Part shown: piece after piece, positions 26,993-35,985 of the stretch
Numbering within the stretch: position 1 is the stretch's first letter
How the letters are laid out: every line of letters begins with the position of its first letter
NCBI GenBank assembly: GCA_003139095.1
Contig: PLHW01000037.1
Coordinates: 26,490-90,489, forward strand
Reading direction: 5' to 3'
DNA from: Acidobacteriaceae bacterium
Lineage (GTDB): Bacteria > Acidobacteriota > Terriglobia > Terriglobales > Acidobacteriaceae
Length of the DNA stretch: 64,000 bases
Notes under the pieces: generated by a model
The model's database searches: none
What the model was told of the DNA's origin: nothing
The model's input: only the letters and a program-made list of their open reading frames with translations
Position numbers and translations under genes: made by a program

Positions 26993-28369
26993 ATGATTAC
27001 ATCCAGAGTGTCGACTGACGCGTCTTATGTTCAGCCTCCGGCTCGCGTTCTGTTCAGCGGATTCATTACCGCTTCTATCGCGGCATATCTCCTCCTGTCT
27101 GCGATTCTCGCTATCTTCTTTCCCGCTTTTCCGATACTGATTCATCTACTCGTCATCGCCGCACTTTACGCTGCGTGGCGATGGCCGGGGCGGCTCATTG
27201 CCATCATTCTTCTGCTTGCGCCGTTTTTGCCCCTTCCCATCCTCGCCCTGAAGGCCGCAAAAATTGAGTGGGCTGTCGTTTTTTCGTCTCTCAAAGAACT
27301 GGGGATGTTAATTGCAGTGGCGGTCATGGCATGGCGAGTGCGCCTCAGACTGGGTTTTCTTGACTTTGTGATTCTTACCTTAATCGGTTGGGCACTCCTG
27401 GTTAGCGTGATGTTTCCCAATCCGTCCACATTGATAGGGCTTAAGGATGACTTCGCTTTCGTAATTTCGTTCTATGCCGGCAGGCTGATCTTACTGAACA
27501 AAAAATGGATCAAATCCGGCTTGTGGGTTGCCGCGGTTGTCGCGACCTTGGGACTGATCGAGTTCTTCTGGGTTGGCCCCGTACCGCGAATGCTGCTAAC
27601 GGGCTTAAGCGACCCCGCAGAGTTGGCAAATTCATACACCGCCACCGGATTTGCCGGTTTCCGTGCAGCGTCTACCCTGGGCGGCCCGTTAGAGTTTGGC
27701 GCTTTTTGTACCATAACATTGCTTTGCTTTGTGACTTTCTACCGTGAACTGCCTCGGAAATACTTTATCCCGGCCACCCTTTTGATGGGTGGTTTGGTCG
27801 CCTCCATCACCCGCATGGCCTGGTTGGCATTCACAGTCTGCCTACTTGTAATCGCCATACGCACCGGACAGAAGCGGAGGTTGCTGATCATGGCTGGTAT
27901 CGGCGCTACCGCCGCGTTGCTCCTGATCGTTCCCTATCTCGGCCTCGAGGATTTTATTGCGGCGACTCAGCAAAGGGCTGACCCTTCTGCGGAGGGACAC
28001 ACCGCTGACCTTGTCGAACGGTATTCGTTTGTGCTAAGTCATCCGCTCGGGATGGGCGCTGGTATGGTCGGGCCACGAGCCCTTGAGCGTGAACCAAAGG
28101 CCCAACATGTGGAGAGCGCCTATCTTCAAATCGGCATGGGCTATGGGTGGGCCGGTATTCTGCTTTTCTCCACGTTCATGGTAAACGTGCTAGTGAAGTT
28201 GTGGAAGGACAGATCAAATTTCGGCGTCGCCGCATTTCTGGTCGCCTTGGCCATGAGCATCATGTATTTTTTCTCTCCCATCCATGAGTCCTTCGAGGTC
28301 AATAGTTGGGCATGGGTCTTGATAGGGTTCGGAGTACAGAATTCGTTGTCCAAAGCGGAGATGAGGTGA
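26993..28369 (+). CDS. O-antigen polymerase/ligase-like membrane protein (Wzy)
   Basis: Protein of 458 aa with about 11-12 membrane helices. A large loop before the last helices includes ERYSFVLSHPLGMGAGMVG and an aromatic QHVESAYLQIGMGYG, typical of the Wzy_C/O-antigen ligase family. Its place between glycosyltransferases and together with Wzx and Wzz supports a polymerase role. It starts 9 bp after the preceding stop. Confidence 0.85.
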   Translation: MITSRVSTDASYVQPPARVLFSGFITASIAAYLLLSAILAIFFPAFPILIHLLVIAALYAAWRWPGRLIAIILLLAPFLPLPILALKAAKIEWAVVFSSLKELGMLIAVAVMAWRVRLRLGFLDFVILTLIGWALLVSVMFPNPSTLIGLKDDFAFVISFYAGRLILLNKKWIKSGLWVAAVVATLGLIEFFWVGPVPRMLLTGLSDPAELANSYTATGFAGFRAASTLGGPLEFGAFCTITLLCFVTFYRELPRKYFIPATLLMGGLVASITRMAWLAFTVCLLVIAIRTGQKRRLLIMAGIGATAALLLIVPYLGLEDFIAATQQRADPSAEGHTADLVERYSFVLSHPLGMGAGMVGPRALEREPKAQHVESAYLQIGMGYGWAGILLFSTFMVNVLVKLWKDRSNFGVAAFLVALAMSIMYFFSPIHESFEVNSWAWVLIGFGVQNSLSKAEMR

Positions 28370-28418
28370 TCGAGCGCTGCTGAAACATTGGCCGTATTAC
28401 TACAGCTCGCTAAAACAC

Positions 28419-28652
28419 ATGCCGCACCCGGCAGTAAGGCCTATCACCCGTAAGACTTGCTGTGCCTATCCACTCATAATTCCTTTTCTGAAAGATAGAG
28501 ATGGACTGGAGATTGGCGGTCCTAGCCCGCTCTTCGCCGCTGGCGGCCTGAGCGTGACCTTCCCGGTCGTTGGTTCTGCGGCTATTCTGGCGAAGGGTCC
28601 CGCTTGATCGGCGAGGTTCTGCGGCGACACAATTGTGGCATACACGACGGAG
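28419..28652 (+). pseudogene. Composite remnants of two methyltransferase genes
   Basis: This 300-bp gap holds broken coding sequence. Frame at 28491 reads KDRDGLEIGGPSPLF, the N-terminal motif of a family of polysaccharide-locus methyltransferases. A second frame at 28558-28611 reads SRSLVLRLFWRRVPLDR, and the first frame again at 28614-28652 reads RFCGDTIVAYTTE. The last two match the C-terminus of the intact methyltransferase at 29736-30563 (SRPLVHRPFWRGVRRIDR and RFCGEAIVCYTK). Because that intact gene also precedes a GT2 gene, the remnant marks a decayed duplicate copy. Confidence 0.7.
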
Positions 28653-28669
28653 TCGTTTCTTGGTAGGTC

Positions 28670-29701
28670 GTGGAGAATGATCTCAACGTGGAAAAGAAGA
28701 AATTGCAAGCGCTGAACGGGTCCGTCGCCAGTGTGACAGTCGCCTACAACGCGGCGCGCATCTTGTCACGGCAGATGGACGCGCTTTTGCGACAAACGCG
28801 TCCCTTGCAGGAGATCATTGTGGTAGACAATACATCCACTGACGGGACTGGCGCGATGCTGGCAGAACGGTATCCGCAAGTAACAGTCTTGCGGATGCCT
28901 GAGAATTTGGGCGTGGCTGGTGGATGGGCGGCCGGACTTTCCTATGCGGCGCTGGAGAGAGGTCATGGCTGGGTTTGGACGTTTGACCAGGACAGCGTCC
29001 CCGAGGCAACCACTCTCGAGTCGCTGTCCGAGGGGTTACAGGAATTGGAAGGGCGAGAGGAGAAGGTGGGAATGGTCGTTCCGGTGGCATTCCATCGGGA
29101 AACGACCGCGCAATATCGCGCCTTTTTGTGGCGCAACGGATTCGTCAAGCCCAGCGCCGAGCAAACGCGAGAGCCAATCTGGTTCGCGGATATGGCGATT
29201 GCGTCGGGTTCGCTTGTACCGCGCGAAGTGATCCAAGAGGTCGGTGTACCACGCGCTGACTTTTTTATGGACATCTCCGATTTCGAGTACTGCCTCCGCA
29301 TCCGATCGCGGGGCTACAAGATCGCCGTGATAAGTCGTGCGAAAATGTCCCATGAAATCGGCAACACCCGAAAGATCAATCTTCCCGGTTACAAGCGGCT
29401 GTGGATAAAGCAGCCTCCCTTTCGCGAGTATTATATAAGTCGGAATTTGGCTTATTTGGCCTGGCGGCTTTATCCGAACTTGGCCACGAAGATTTCTATA
29501 GCTCGGTATCTGGCGCGGCACCTGGCGGGGGTGTTGTTGTTCAGTTCCGATGGGCTCGCTTGTGCCATCAGGATGGTTCAGGGATTCGGAGATGGCTTGC
29601 GGGGAAGATTGGGAATTCGTATGAGACCAAAGGCGCAAGATTTTCGAAAACCAGGAGCAGCTCTAACTGTGGCTAAGAAAATTGAGGCCGGAAAAGGATG
29701 A
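28670..29701 (+). CDS. Family 2 glycosyltransferase (rhamnosyltransferase-like), copy 1
   Basis: Protein of 343 aa with a GTG start and GGTAGG just upstream. GT-A fold: ASVTVAYNAARIL, IIVVDNTSTDGT, ENLGVAGGWAAGLSYA, and WTFDQDSVP supplying the DxD-like acidic motif (DQD). The C-terminal half has DFFMDISDFEYCLRIRSRG. It resembles rhamnosyl- and galactofuranosyl-type GT2 enzymes. It is a close paralog of the gene at 30600-31538 along its length. The presence of RmlC in the locus fits a rhamnose-like donor, as an inference. Confidence 0.88.
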   Translation: MENDLNVEKKKLQALNGSVASVTVAYNAARILSRQMDALLRQTRPLQEIIVVDNTSTDGTGAMLAERYPQVTVLRMPENLGVAGGWAAGLSYAALERGHGWVWTFDQDSVPEATTLESLSEGLQELEGREEKVGMVVPVAFHRETTAQYRAFLWRNGFVKPSAEQTREPIWFADMAIASGSLVPREVIQEVGVPRADFFMDISDFEYCLRIRSRGYKIAVISRAKMSHEIGNTRKINLPGYKRLWIKQPPFREYYISRNLAYLAWRLYPNLATKISIARYLARHLAGVLLFSSDGLACAIRMVQGFGDGLRGRLGIRMRPKAQDFRKPGAALTVAKKIEAGKG

Positions 29702-29735
29702 GCGGCGCAGTAGTGAGTGGGGGCGAGGTTTACTT

Positions 29736-30563
29736 ATGAGCACATCGGAGGGTAGTAGCGCGGCTAAGCTGTCAGAGCAAGCTTGGCACGACAAGTGGTA
29801 CGACGAGAATGCCCGAAGGGAATTTCCTGACAGCGCCGCCGAGTTTCGCGAGTTCTTTTCCCGCGTCCAGTTAGAGCCTTTCTGCGACGGGGGGTGGGCA
29901 TACTGGGGAGACGCACGTACGGAGATGATGCGGATTATTGGGGATGTCCGTGGTCTTACCGTTCTCGACTACGGCTGCGGTTCCGGGCAACTCGGCATTT
30001 ATCTGGCCATGCAGGGAGCTCACGTAAGCGGCTTCGATTTGTCCCCGAAGGGGATTGAGGTCGCGAATTGGGCGGCGCGCAAGTATGATCTTAACTGTTC
30101 CTTCCGAGCGATGGATGCGGAAGAAATTGATTATCCGGACGGACTGTTTGACCTGGCGGTAGGATTCGGGGTATTGCATCACGTCATAAAGTATCCAAAG
30201 TCGGCTTTTCACCTGGCGCGCGTTATTAAGTCTGGAGGACGTGCGATTTTCCATGAAACCCTTTGGGACAACCCATTGATCAACTTCGCGCGACGGTTCA
30301 CCATGCCAGACGGCGACGCCGGCGATGAGCATTTGACGGAGCAGGCTATCCGAAGATTTGGGACGCACTTTGCAAAAACCGAAGTTCACAAGCGACACAT
30401 TCTATACATGCTAAAAAGATTCGGTGCGCTCCCTGATCGTGACCTTTCCCGGCCGTTGGTTCACCGTCCGTTCTGGCGAGGAGTTCGCAGGATTGATCGG
30501 GGGTTGACCCACATCGGTCTATCCAGGTTCTGTGGAGAGGCCATTGTGTGTTACACGAAGTAA
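29736..30563 (+). CDS. Class I methyltransferase of the exopolysaccharide locus
   Basis: Protein of 275 aa. The ATG at 29736 follows GCGAGG. N-terminal WHDKWYDENARREFPDS is followed by the SAM motif VLDYGCGSGQLGIYLAMQG, VSGFDLSPKGIEVA, AMDAEEIDYPDGLFDLAVG and FGVLHHVIKYP. The C-terminal SRPLVHRPFWRG region is duplicated as a relic in the gap at 28558-28652. It probably methylates a sugar nucleotide or lipid-linked intermediate. It is sandwiched between two paralogous GT2 genes. Confidence 0.85.
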   Translation: MSTSEGSSAAKLSEQAWHDKWYDENARREFPDSAAEFREFFSRVQLEPFCDGGWAYWGDARTEMMRIIGDVRGLTVLDYGCGSGQLGIYLAMQGAHVSGFDLSPKGIEVANWAARKYDLNCSFRAMDAEEIDYPDGLFDLAVGFGVLHHVIKYPKSAFHLARVIKSGGRAIFHETLWDNPLINFARRFTMPDGDAGDEHLTEQAIRRFGTHFAKTEVHKRHILYMLKRFGALPDRDLSRPLVHRPFWRGVRRIDRGLTHIGLSRFCGEAIVCYTK

Positions 30564-30599
30564 TTTTGCATCTTGGTTATTGCGGAGAATAATCTCTAA

Positions 30600-31538
30600 G
30601 TGGAAATGCAGCAAACCCTGTCCATTGCCAGCGTGACGGTTGCCTACAACGCGGCACATATCTTGCCACGGCAGATCGACGCGCTTTTCCGCCAGACACA
30701 CCCTTTGCAGGAAATCATTGTGGTTGACAATGCGTCCACTGACGGCACGGCCGCGATGTTGGCGAAAAATTACCCGCAAGTGACAGTTCTAAGAATGCGG
30801 GAAAACCTCGGGGCCGCGGGTGCATGGGCTGCCGGCCTTTCCTATGCGGCACTCAAAAAACACCACGACTGGGTCTGGACCTTTGACTATGACAGCGTTC
30901 CGGGCGCGGATTCACTAGCGAAGTTGTTGGGGGGCGTTGGGTCGCTGAATGGCACACAGACCGAGGTTGGAATGGTTGCGCCGATGCCCGTGCACCACAA
31001 GACGGGAACGTACTATCCGCCTTTGTTTTGGCGCGATGGTTTTGTGCGACCGACTGCAGAGCAGATGCACGAACCGTTGTGGTTTGCGGATCTGGTGATG
31101 ACATCGGGCTCCCTGGTTCGGCGAGAGGTGGTGGAGACGATCGGCCTGCCCCGGGCGGATTTCTTCATGGATTTTGTCGATTATGAATATTCTTTGCGCG
31201 CCCGAGCGCATGGCTACAAGATCGCCATAGTTCCAGGAGCCCGACTCGGTCATGAAGTGGGAAATGCGCGCAAGGTGTGGTTGCCCGGTCGATCCCGGCT
31301 GTGGACGAGCTACGCCCCCTGGCGTGAGTATTACAATACTAGAAATCTGGCTTACGCCGGCTGGCATCTATACCCTAGCCGGAAAACGAAGCACTTTATG
31401 TTGAAACATCTCGCCCGCCACGCTGGCGCAGTCTTGCTTTTCAGTTCGAGGAAAATGGCATGCATTCGGAAAATGATGCAGGGATTTCTGGATGGCTACC
31501 GCGCAAGAATGGGTATCCGTTTCCGGCCTGACCGATAG
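30600..31538 (+). CDS. Family 2 glycosyltransferase (rhamnosyltransferase-like), copy 2
   Basis: Protein of 312 aa, GTG start at 30600 with an ATG two codons later as alternative. Nearly the same organisation as copy 1: ASVTVAYNAAHIL, IIVVDNASTDGT, ENLGAAGAWAAGLSYA, WTFDYDSVP (DxD-like), DFFMDFVDYEYSLRARAHG and a C-terminal TRNLAYAGWHLYPS. The two differ most in the middle loop, so they may transfer to different acceptors. With the methyltransferase in between, they form a tandem methyltransferase-GT2 duplication. Confidence 0.88.
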   Translation: MEMQQTLSIASVTVAYNAAHILPRQIDALFRQTHPLQEIIVVDNASTDGTAAMLAKNYPQVTVLRMRENLGAAGAWAAGLSYAALKKHHDWVWTFDYDSVPGADSLAKLLGGVGSLNGTQTEVGMVAPMPVHHKTGTYYPPLFWRDGFVRPTAEQMHEPLWFADLVMTSGSLVRREVVETIGLPRADFFMDFVDYEYSLRARAHGYKIAIVPGARLGHEVGNARKVWLPGRSRLWTSYAPWREYYNTRNLAYAGWHLYPSRKTKHFMLKHLARHAGAVLLFSSRKMACIRKMMQGFLDGYRARMGIRFRPDR

Positions 31539-31568
31539 CCAAGGGAAGGAGCTACGACGTATGGAGCA

Positions 31569-31677
31569 GGGAGTTCAGCTCCCAAACACAGTACACCAGA
31601 CAATCGCTGTATATAACTCAAACGAACGGACGTTCTAACAACTCGAGAATTGCAAGGAGCGGTCCCTTGGCGCTCCT
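31569..31677. promoter_or_regulatory. Two small inverted repeats in the gap before the DUF1972 glycosyltransferase
   Basis: The 179-bp gap after the second GT2 gene contains GGGAG-TTCAG-CTCCC (31569-31583) and AGGAGCG-9 nt-CGCTCCT (31655-31677). Neither has a T-run, so they look like RNA hairpins or processing sites rather than intrinsic terminators. This is the longest gap free of relics inside the locus and could hold an internal promoter. Confidence 0.3.
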
Positions 31678-31717
31678 GAAACAGAAGCAGCTTTGTAAGG
31701 ACTAGAGAATCTTAAAT

Positions 31718-32869
31718 ATGCGCATCGCAATGATCGGGATAAAAGCCCTGCCGCCACGTTACGGAGGTTTTGAGACAGCGGCCGATGAGATATCGCGTCG
31801 CCTGGTCAAGTTGGGACACGAAGTAACTGTTTACAACCGTAGCGGCGAGTGTGATAGTAAGTGCAACGATTATGAGGGCGTGAAACTTGTCACATTGCCT
31901 ACGATTCGGAGCAAGAACCTCAGTGCGATCACGCACGCCTTCCTATGCACAATCCACGTACTCTTTCATCGTGTAGATGTTGTTCACTATTTCATTACAG
32001 GTACAACGCTGTTTGCTCCGCTTGTGCGACTGATGGGCATGAAGACTGTCTGCTCCGTTGACGGTACGGACTGGCAGCGCAAAAAATGGGGACGCTTCGC
32101 CCGTGCGTATCTCCGGTTTTCTGAGCGGTTGGCTGTGTGGTTCTGCGACGGCCTAATCGGCGATTCCCCCGACGTAGTGAGATACTACCGAAACAAGTTC
32201 GGAGTCGAACTTGCCTTCTCGACATACGGGATTCGAGAAAAGAAAACCACCAGCAGGAGATGTCTCGAGCAATTCGGGTTAGTAGATCGAGAGTACGTTC
32301 TTTTTGTTGGAAGACTGGTGCCCGAGAATAATGTCCATTTATTAATCGCCGCCTACGAGGGCGTTAGGACAGACAAGAAGTTGGTGATTGTCGGGGATGA
32401 CCCGTGGGGAAAGAGATACGTAGGTTCTCTAAAGGCGACCAGTGATTCTAGAATCGTTTTTACTGGAGGAGTGTACGGAGAAGGCTACGAGGAGCTGCAG
32501 CAGCATGCTTATCTTTTTGTGCTGCCTGACGAGGTGGGAGGTACTCACCCTTCTCTCGTAGAGGCAATGGGTTTCGGAAATTGTGTACTTGTGAACGACA
32601 CAGAATCGAATCTCGATGTTATCGCGGATTGTGGATTCAGCTATTGCGGGGCTGCCGGTCATCAAGATCTCCGAAAACAATTGCAGACACTAATAGACAA
32701 TCCGGCGCTAGTTGGGGAATACCGCGCAAAAGCGTGGCGCCGTGCATCCGCGACCTACCGTTGGGAGACCGTCGTAAACCAGCATCAGGAGCTGTACGCT
32801 ACCGTGCTCGGGCTTGGGACTGAGAATGCGACAGCGCCTATCGCTTCAGTCTCCAGGTCGGCGGATTGA
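31718..32869 (+). CDS. GT4 glycosyltransferase with DUF1972 N-terminus (Cps2T/rhamnosyltransferase-like)
   Basis: Protein of 383 aa. It begins MRIAMIGIKALPPRYGGFET, the hallmark of DUF1972 glycosyltransferases, followed by VVHYFITGTTLFAPLVRL, VCSVDGTDWQRKKWG, and a C-terminal group 1 domain with YVLFVGRLVPENNVHLLI, VIVGDDPWG and VLPDEVGGTHPSLVEAMGFG. Characterised relatives add rhamnose to a lipid-linked sugar, which agrees with rmlC directly downstream. Confidence 0.9.
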   Translation: MRIAMIGIKALPPRYGGFETAADEISRRLVKLGHEVTVYNRSGECDSKCNDYEGVKLVTLPTIRSKNLSAITHAFLCTIHVLFHRVDVVHYFITGTTLFAPLVRLMGMKTVCSVDGTDWQRKKWGRFARAYLRFSERLAVWFCDGLIGDSPDVVRYYRNKFGVELAFSTYGIREKKTTSRRCLEQFGLVDREYVLFVGRLVPENNVHLLIAAYEGVRTDKKLVIVGDDPWGKRYVGSLKATSDSRIVFTGGVYGEGYEELQQHAYLFVLPDEVGGTHPSLVEAMGFGNCVLVNDTESNLDVIADCGFSYCGAAGHQDLRKQLQTLIDNPALVGEYRAKAWRRASATYRWETVVNQHQELYATVLGLGTENATAPIASVSRSAD

Positions 32870-32925
32870 AGTGGAAAATTACCGGCCGGATCAACTTTCT
32901 GATCAGTGTAGAGGAGAACACCATC

Positions 32926-33513
32926 ATGGCGTTTGAAGTAGAGTCACGTCATTTGGGGGAAGTCGTGGTGTTGGCCGTGGACGCTTTTGCGGACGCTAGG
33001 GGATTCTTCATGGAGACGTACAGGAATGATCGGTTCTTGGAACTGGGGCTCCCCGGAAATTTCGTGCAGGACAACCATTCCTATTCAAAGAAGGGAGTGG
33101 TGCGGGGGCTGCATTTTCAGTGGGATCCTCCGATGGGCAAATTGATGCGAGTGACACGCGGGGTGGCATTTGTGGTTGCGGTGGATTTGCGTATCGGATC
33201 GCCCACACTGGGAAAATGGGTGGGAATCGAAGCGACTGCCGAGAACCGGAAGCAGGTCTGGGCGCCGGCAAGTTTCGCGCGCGGATTTTGCGCCCTGAGT
33301 GATGACGTGGAGGTGCAATACAAGTGCACTGGCACCTACAATCCCAAGACAGAATCGGCAATTCGATGGAATGATCCGGCCGTCGGGATCGAATGGCCGG
33401 TGCGCGACGTTATTATTTCGGAGAAGGATCGTAATGCGCCAACTCTGGCGGAGTGGCTCGCGTCACCCAATGCGCGGCGCTTCACATATCCCTTGCAGCC
33501 CGTCGGCGCCTGA
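32926..33513 (+). CDS. rfbC: dTDP-4-dehydrorhamnose 3,5-epimerase
   Basis: Protein of 195 aa, usual length for RmlC. The ATG at 32926 follows GAGGAGA by 8 bp; the frame extends upstream into the preceding gene but that part is not conserved. Motifs: DARGFFMETYRNDRF, FVQDNHSYSKKGVVRGLHFQ (catalytic His region), VAVDLRIGSPTLGKWVG, WAPASFARGFCALSDDVEVQYK, and a late IRWNDPAVGIEWP. It makes dTDP-4-dehydro-L-rhamnose. The other rhamnose genes (rmlA, rmlB, rmlD) are not in the window. Last intact gene of the exopolysaccharide locus. Confidence 0.94.
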   Translation: MAFEVESRHLGEVVVLAVDAFADARGFFMETYRNDRFLELGLPGNFVQDNHSYSKKGVVRGLHFQWDPPMGKLMRVTRGVAFVVAVDLRIGSPTLGKWVGIEATAENRKQVWAPASFARGFCALSDDVEVQYKCTGTYNPKTESAIRWNDPAVGIEWPVRDVIISEKDRNAPTLAEWLASPNARRFTYPLQPVGA

Positions 33514-33533
33514 CAGGGCACCGCCGTCGTCGA

Positions 33534-33840
33534 TTACGACATTTCGCACCATCCAGCTTCATCACCCGCGGGCTCGCCCCTTTTTTCCGCCGCCTTCAGC
33601 GCCCGGATGTCCACCGCTCGCTCGGCCACCATGTGTTTCAGCCGGCGATTCTCATCCTCCAATTGCCGCAATCGTTTCGCGTCGCTCAGTTCCAACCCGC
33701 CGAATTTGTTCTTCCACCGGTAAAAACCCGCCCGTGTGATCCCGTGTCGCCGGCGCCGTTCTCCCGTCTCCACCCCGGCCTCGACTCCTTCAGGATGGCT
33801 ATGATCTGCTCTTCGCGCAATCGACTCGTCCACGACTCCT
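33534..33840 (-). pseudogene. IS3-family transposase orfA remnant, frameshifted
   Basis: Read on the minus strand, one frame gives RLREEQIIAILKE and, after a single-base shift near 33786, another gives VEAGVETGERRRRHGITRAG then FYRWKNKFGGLELSDAKRLR and QLEDENRRLKHMVAE. Joined, this is a complete IS3-type OrfA (helix-turn-helix plus leucine zipper). A proper start codon is missing, the C-terminus runs into unrelated sequence, and no orfB follows. It lies exactly at the end of the exopolysaccharide locus. The surrounding gap (33514-34030) contains nothing else I recognise. Confidence 0.85.
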
Positions 33841-34030
33841 GCTTTGACCCCGCGCGGATCATCCCAAATGGAGAAGTCGCACTTTCAATGGCCTGGCTTC
33901 TGGGGCGCGTCAGCTTGTCTTGCATCACTGCCAGGCCATCTGGTGGCTAGCCGGTTCGGAACTTGGCAAGCGGTGCACCCTTGGGCAACACGGATGGTAT
34001 AATTCGTTCGATTTTAAGATCAACACTGGG

Positions 34031-35902
34031 ATGAAAAGGCAAGAATCTCGAATGCAAATGCAATCGGTGACGAACCTATGGGTTGTTTTCGCTATCATTC
34101 TAATCATGGCTGGCTGCGGCGGGGTTGCTCCCAGAATTACTGTCCAACCTTCGAACCAGACCGTTACCGCTGGTCAGACGGTAACCTTCTCGGTCGAGGC
34201 GGAGGGATCGGTCCCCCTGGGCTTCCAATGGCAGAAGGGCCAGACGCCAATACCGGGAGCGACCGCTTCAAGCTACACGACGCCCCCGGCATCTACCTTC
34301 GACAACGGCTCGAAATATAGCGTGGTGGTTGCTAACCAGATGGGAAAGGCAAACAGCACCGCGGCCACGCTCACTGTGTCCCCGCCGGGCCCCACTGATG
34401 TCCTTACTTATCATAACGACATTGCGCGCACGGGCCAAAATTCGACAGAACTCACGTTGACTCCCGGCAACGTTAATGCCGCCAAGTTTGGCCAGGTGAG
34501 CTACTACGGAATGGACGGTCGAGTGGACGCAGAGCCGCTCTATGCATCGGCCGTTGCCGTTCCGAACAACGGCACGCACAATGCGCTGATCGTTGCCACC
34601 GAGCACGATTCGGTCTTCGCGCTCGATCCAGATTCTGGCACGAAGATCTGGCAGGTCACACTGTTAAAAAGTGGTGAAACGCCATCGGACAACCGGCTTT
34701 GCGCAGCAGTGGACCCTGAAATCGGTGTGACCTCCACCCCGGTCATTGATCGCACCCAAGGTCCGAATGGCGCGGTTTATGTGGTCGCTATGTCAAAGGA
34801 CGCATCCGGTAACTACTATCAGCGCTTGCACGCCCTTGATCTCGCGCTCGGCACCGAGCTATTCGGTGGTCCTGTCGATATTCGCGCGACCTACCCAGGG
34901 ACGGGTGACAACTCGGACGGCACGAATGTCGTGTTCGATCCCGCGCAGTACATGGAACGGGCGGGACTACTCTCGTTGAATGGTGTCATCTATACCGGCT
35001 GGGCCTCGCACTGCGACAATCGACCTTACACAGGCTGGATCATAGCCTACAGCGAGAACACGCTGGCTCAAACAGGTGTTTTCAATCTGACGCCCAACGG
35101 CAGCGACGGCGCAATCTGGATGTCCGGTGCGGGAATGGCCGCCGATAATTCGGGCTACATCTATTTTGGCGACGCCAATGGCGACTTCGATTCTGCGCTG
35201 GACTCCAACGGTTTTCCCGCCAACGGCGATTATGGCAATGCATTCATCAAGCTCTCAACCTCCGGCACTCTTGCCGTCGCGGATTATTTCGTGATGGACA
35301 ACGAGGCGGCTGAGAATAGCACCGATTGGGATTTTGGTTCAGGTGGGACGATGCTGTTGCCCGACCTGAGCGACATCTCAGGCCGTATCTTCCATCTGGC
35401 CGTTGGGGCCGGCAAAGATAGCAATCTTTATGTAGTGAATCGAGACCAGATGGGCAAGTTCAGCGGCAGTAACAGCAACATTTATCAGGAACTCAAGCGT
35501 GCCTTGCCGGGGGGCGTATATGCGGCGCCCGCGTATTTCAATAGCACGATCTATTATGGATCGGTGGGAAGTCCCATCCAGGCCTTCGCGATTGCCAATG
35601 CGAAGATTTCGAGCCCCGCCATAGCCCAAACCGGCAACAGTTTTGCATATCCCGGGGCGACACCAAGTATCTCGGCAAATGGCACAGTGAATGGGATCGT
35701 GTGGGCCGTGGAAAACGCGACACTCGCCGTGTTGCACGCTTATAACGCGGCCAGTCTGAACGAAATCTACAATAGCAACCAAGCCAGTAACGGCCGCGAT
35801 CAATTCGGACCGGGCAACAAGTTCATGGTGCCGACGATTGCGAACGGGAAGGTGTTTGTGGGAACGCCGAGTGGAGTGGCCGTGTTCGGGCTGCTACCAT
35901 AG
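34031..35902 (+). CDS. Lipoprotein with Ig-like domain and PQQ-type beta-propeller
   Basis: Protein of 623 aa. The ATG at 34031 starts a lipoprotein signal (VVFAIILIMAGC, lipobox Cys about residue 27). Residues about 30-115 form an Ig-like fold (ITVQPSNQTVTAGQTVTFSV, then YSVVVANQMGKANSTAATL). The remainder is a quinoprotein-like propeller: TPGNVNAAKFGQVSYYGMDG, AEPLYASAVAVP, ATEHDSVFALDPDSGTKIWQ, and GVTSTPVIDRTQGPNGAVYV. Such proteins are common secreted products of Acidobacteria; no cofactor or substrate is evident. Confidence 0.82.
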   Translation: MKRQESRMQMQSVTNLWVVFAIILIMAGCGGVAPRITVQPSNQTVTAGQTVTFSVEAEGSVPLGFQWQKGQTPIPGATASSYTTPPASTFDNGSKYSVVVANQMGKANSTAATLTVSPPGPTDVLTYHNDIARTGQNSTELTLTPGNVNAAKFGQVSYYGMDGRVDAEPLYASAVAVPNNGTHNALIVATEHDSVFALDPDSGTKIWQVTLLKSGETPSDNRLCAAVDPEIGVTSTPVIDRTQGPNGAVYVVAMSKDASGNYYQRLHALDLALGTELFGGPVDIRATYPGTGDNSDGTNVVFDPAQYMERAGLLSLNGVIYTGWASHCDNRPYTGWIIAYSENTLAQTGVFNLTPNGSDGAIWMSGAGMAADNSGYIYFGDANGDFDSALDSNGFPANGDYGNAFIKLSTSGTLAVADYFVMDNEAAENSTDWDFGSGGTMLLPDLSDISGRIFHLAVGAGKDSNLYVVNRDQMGKFSGSNSNIYQELKRALPGGVYAAPAYFNSTIYYGSVGSPIQAFAIANAKISSPAIAQTGNSFAYPGATPSISANGTVNGIVWAVENATLAVLHAYNAASLNEIYNSNQASNGRDQFGPGNKFMVPTIANGKVFVGTPSGVAVFGLLP

Positions 35903-35985
35903 CCACCCCCTCTTAGCCAGGTCGACGCGGTCAGGGTCTGTATCTTTAACTGCGTTCCTGAATGTGATTCCGACGGGAACCTCGG

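Noticed and set aside
31569..31677. Hairpins after the second GT2 as terminators
   Set aside because: No T-run follows either stem, and the downstream genes continue the same pathway.
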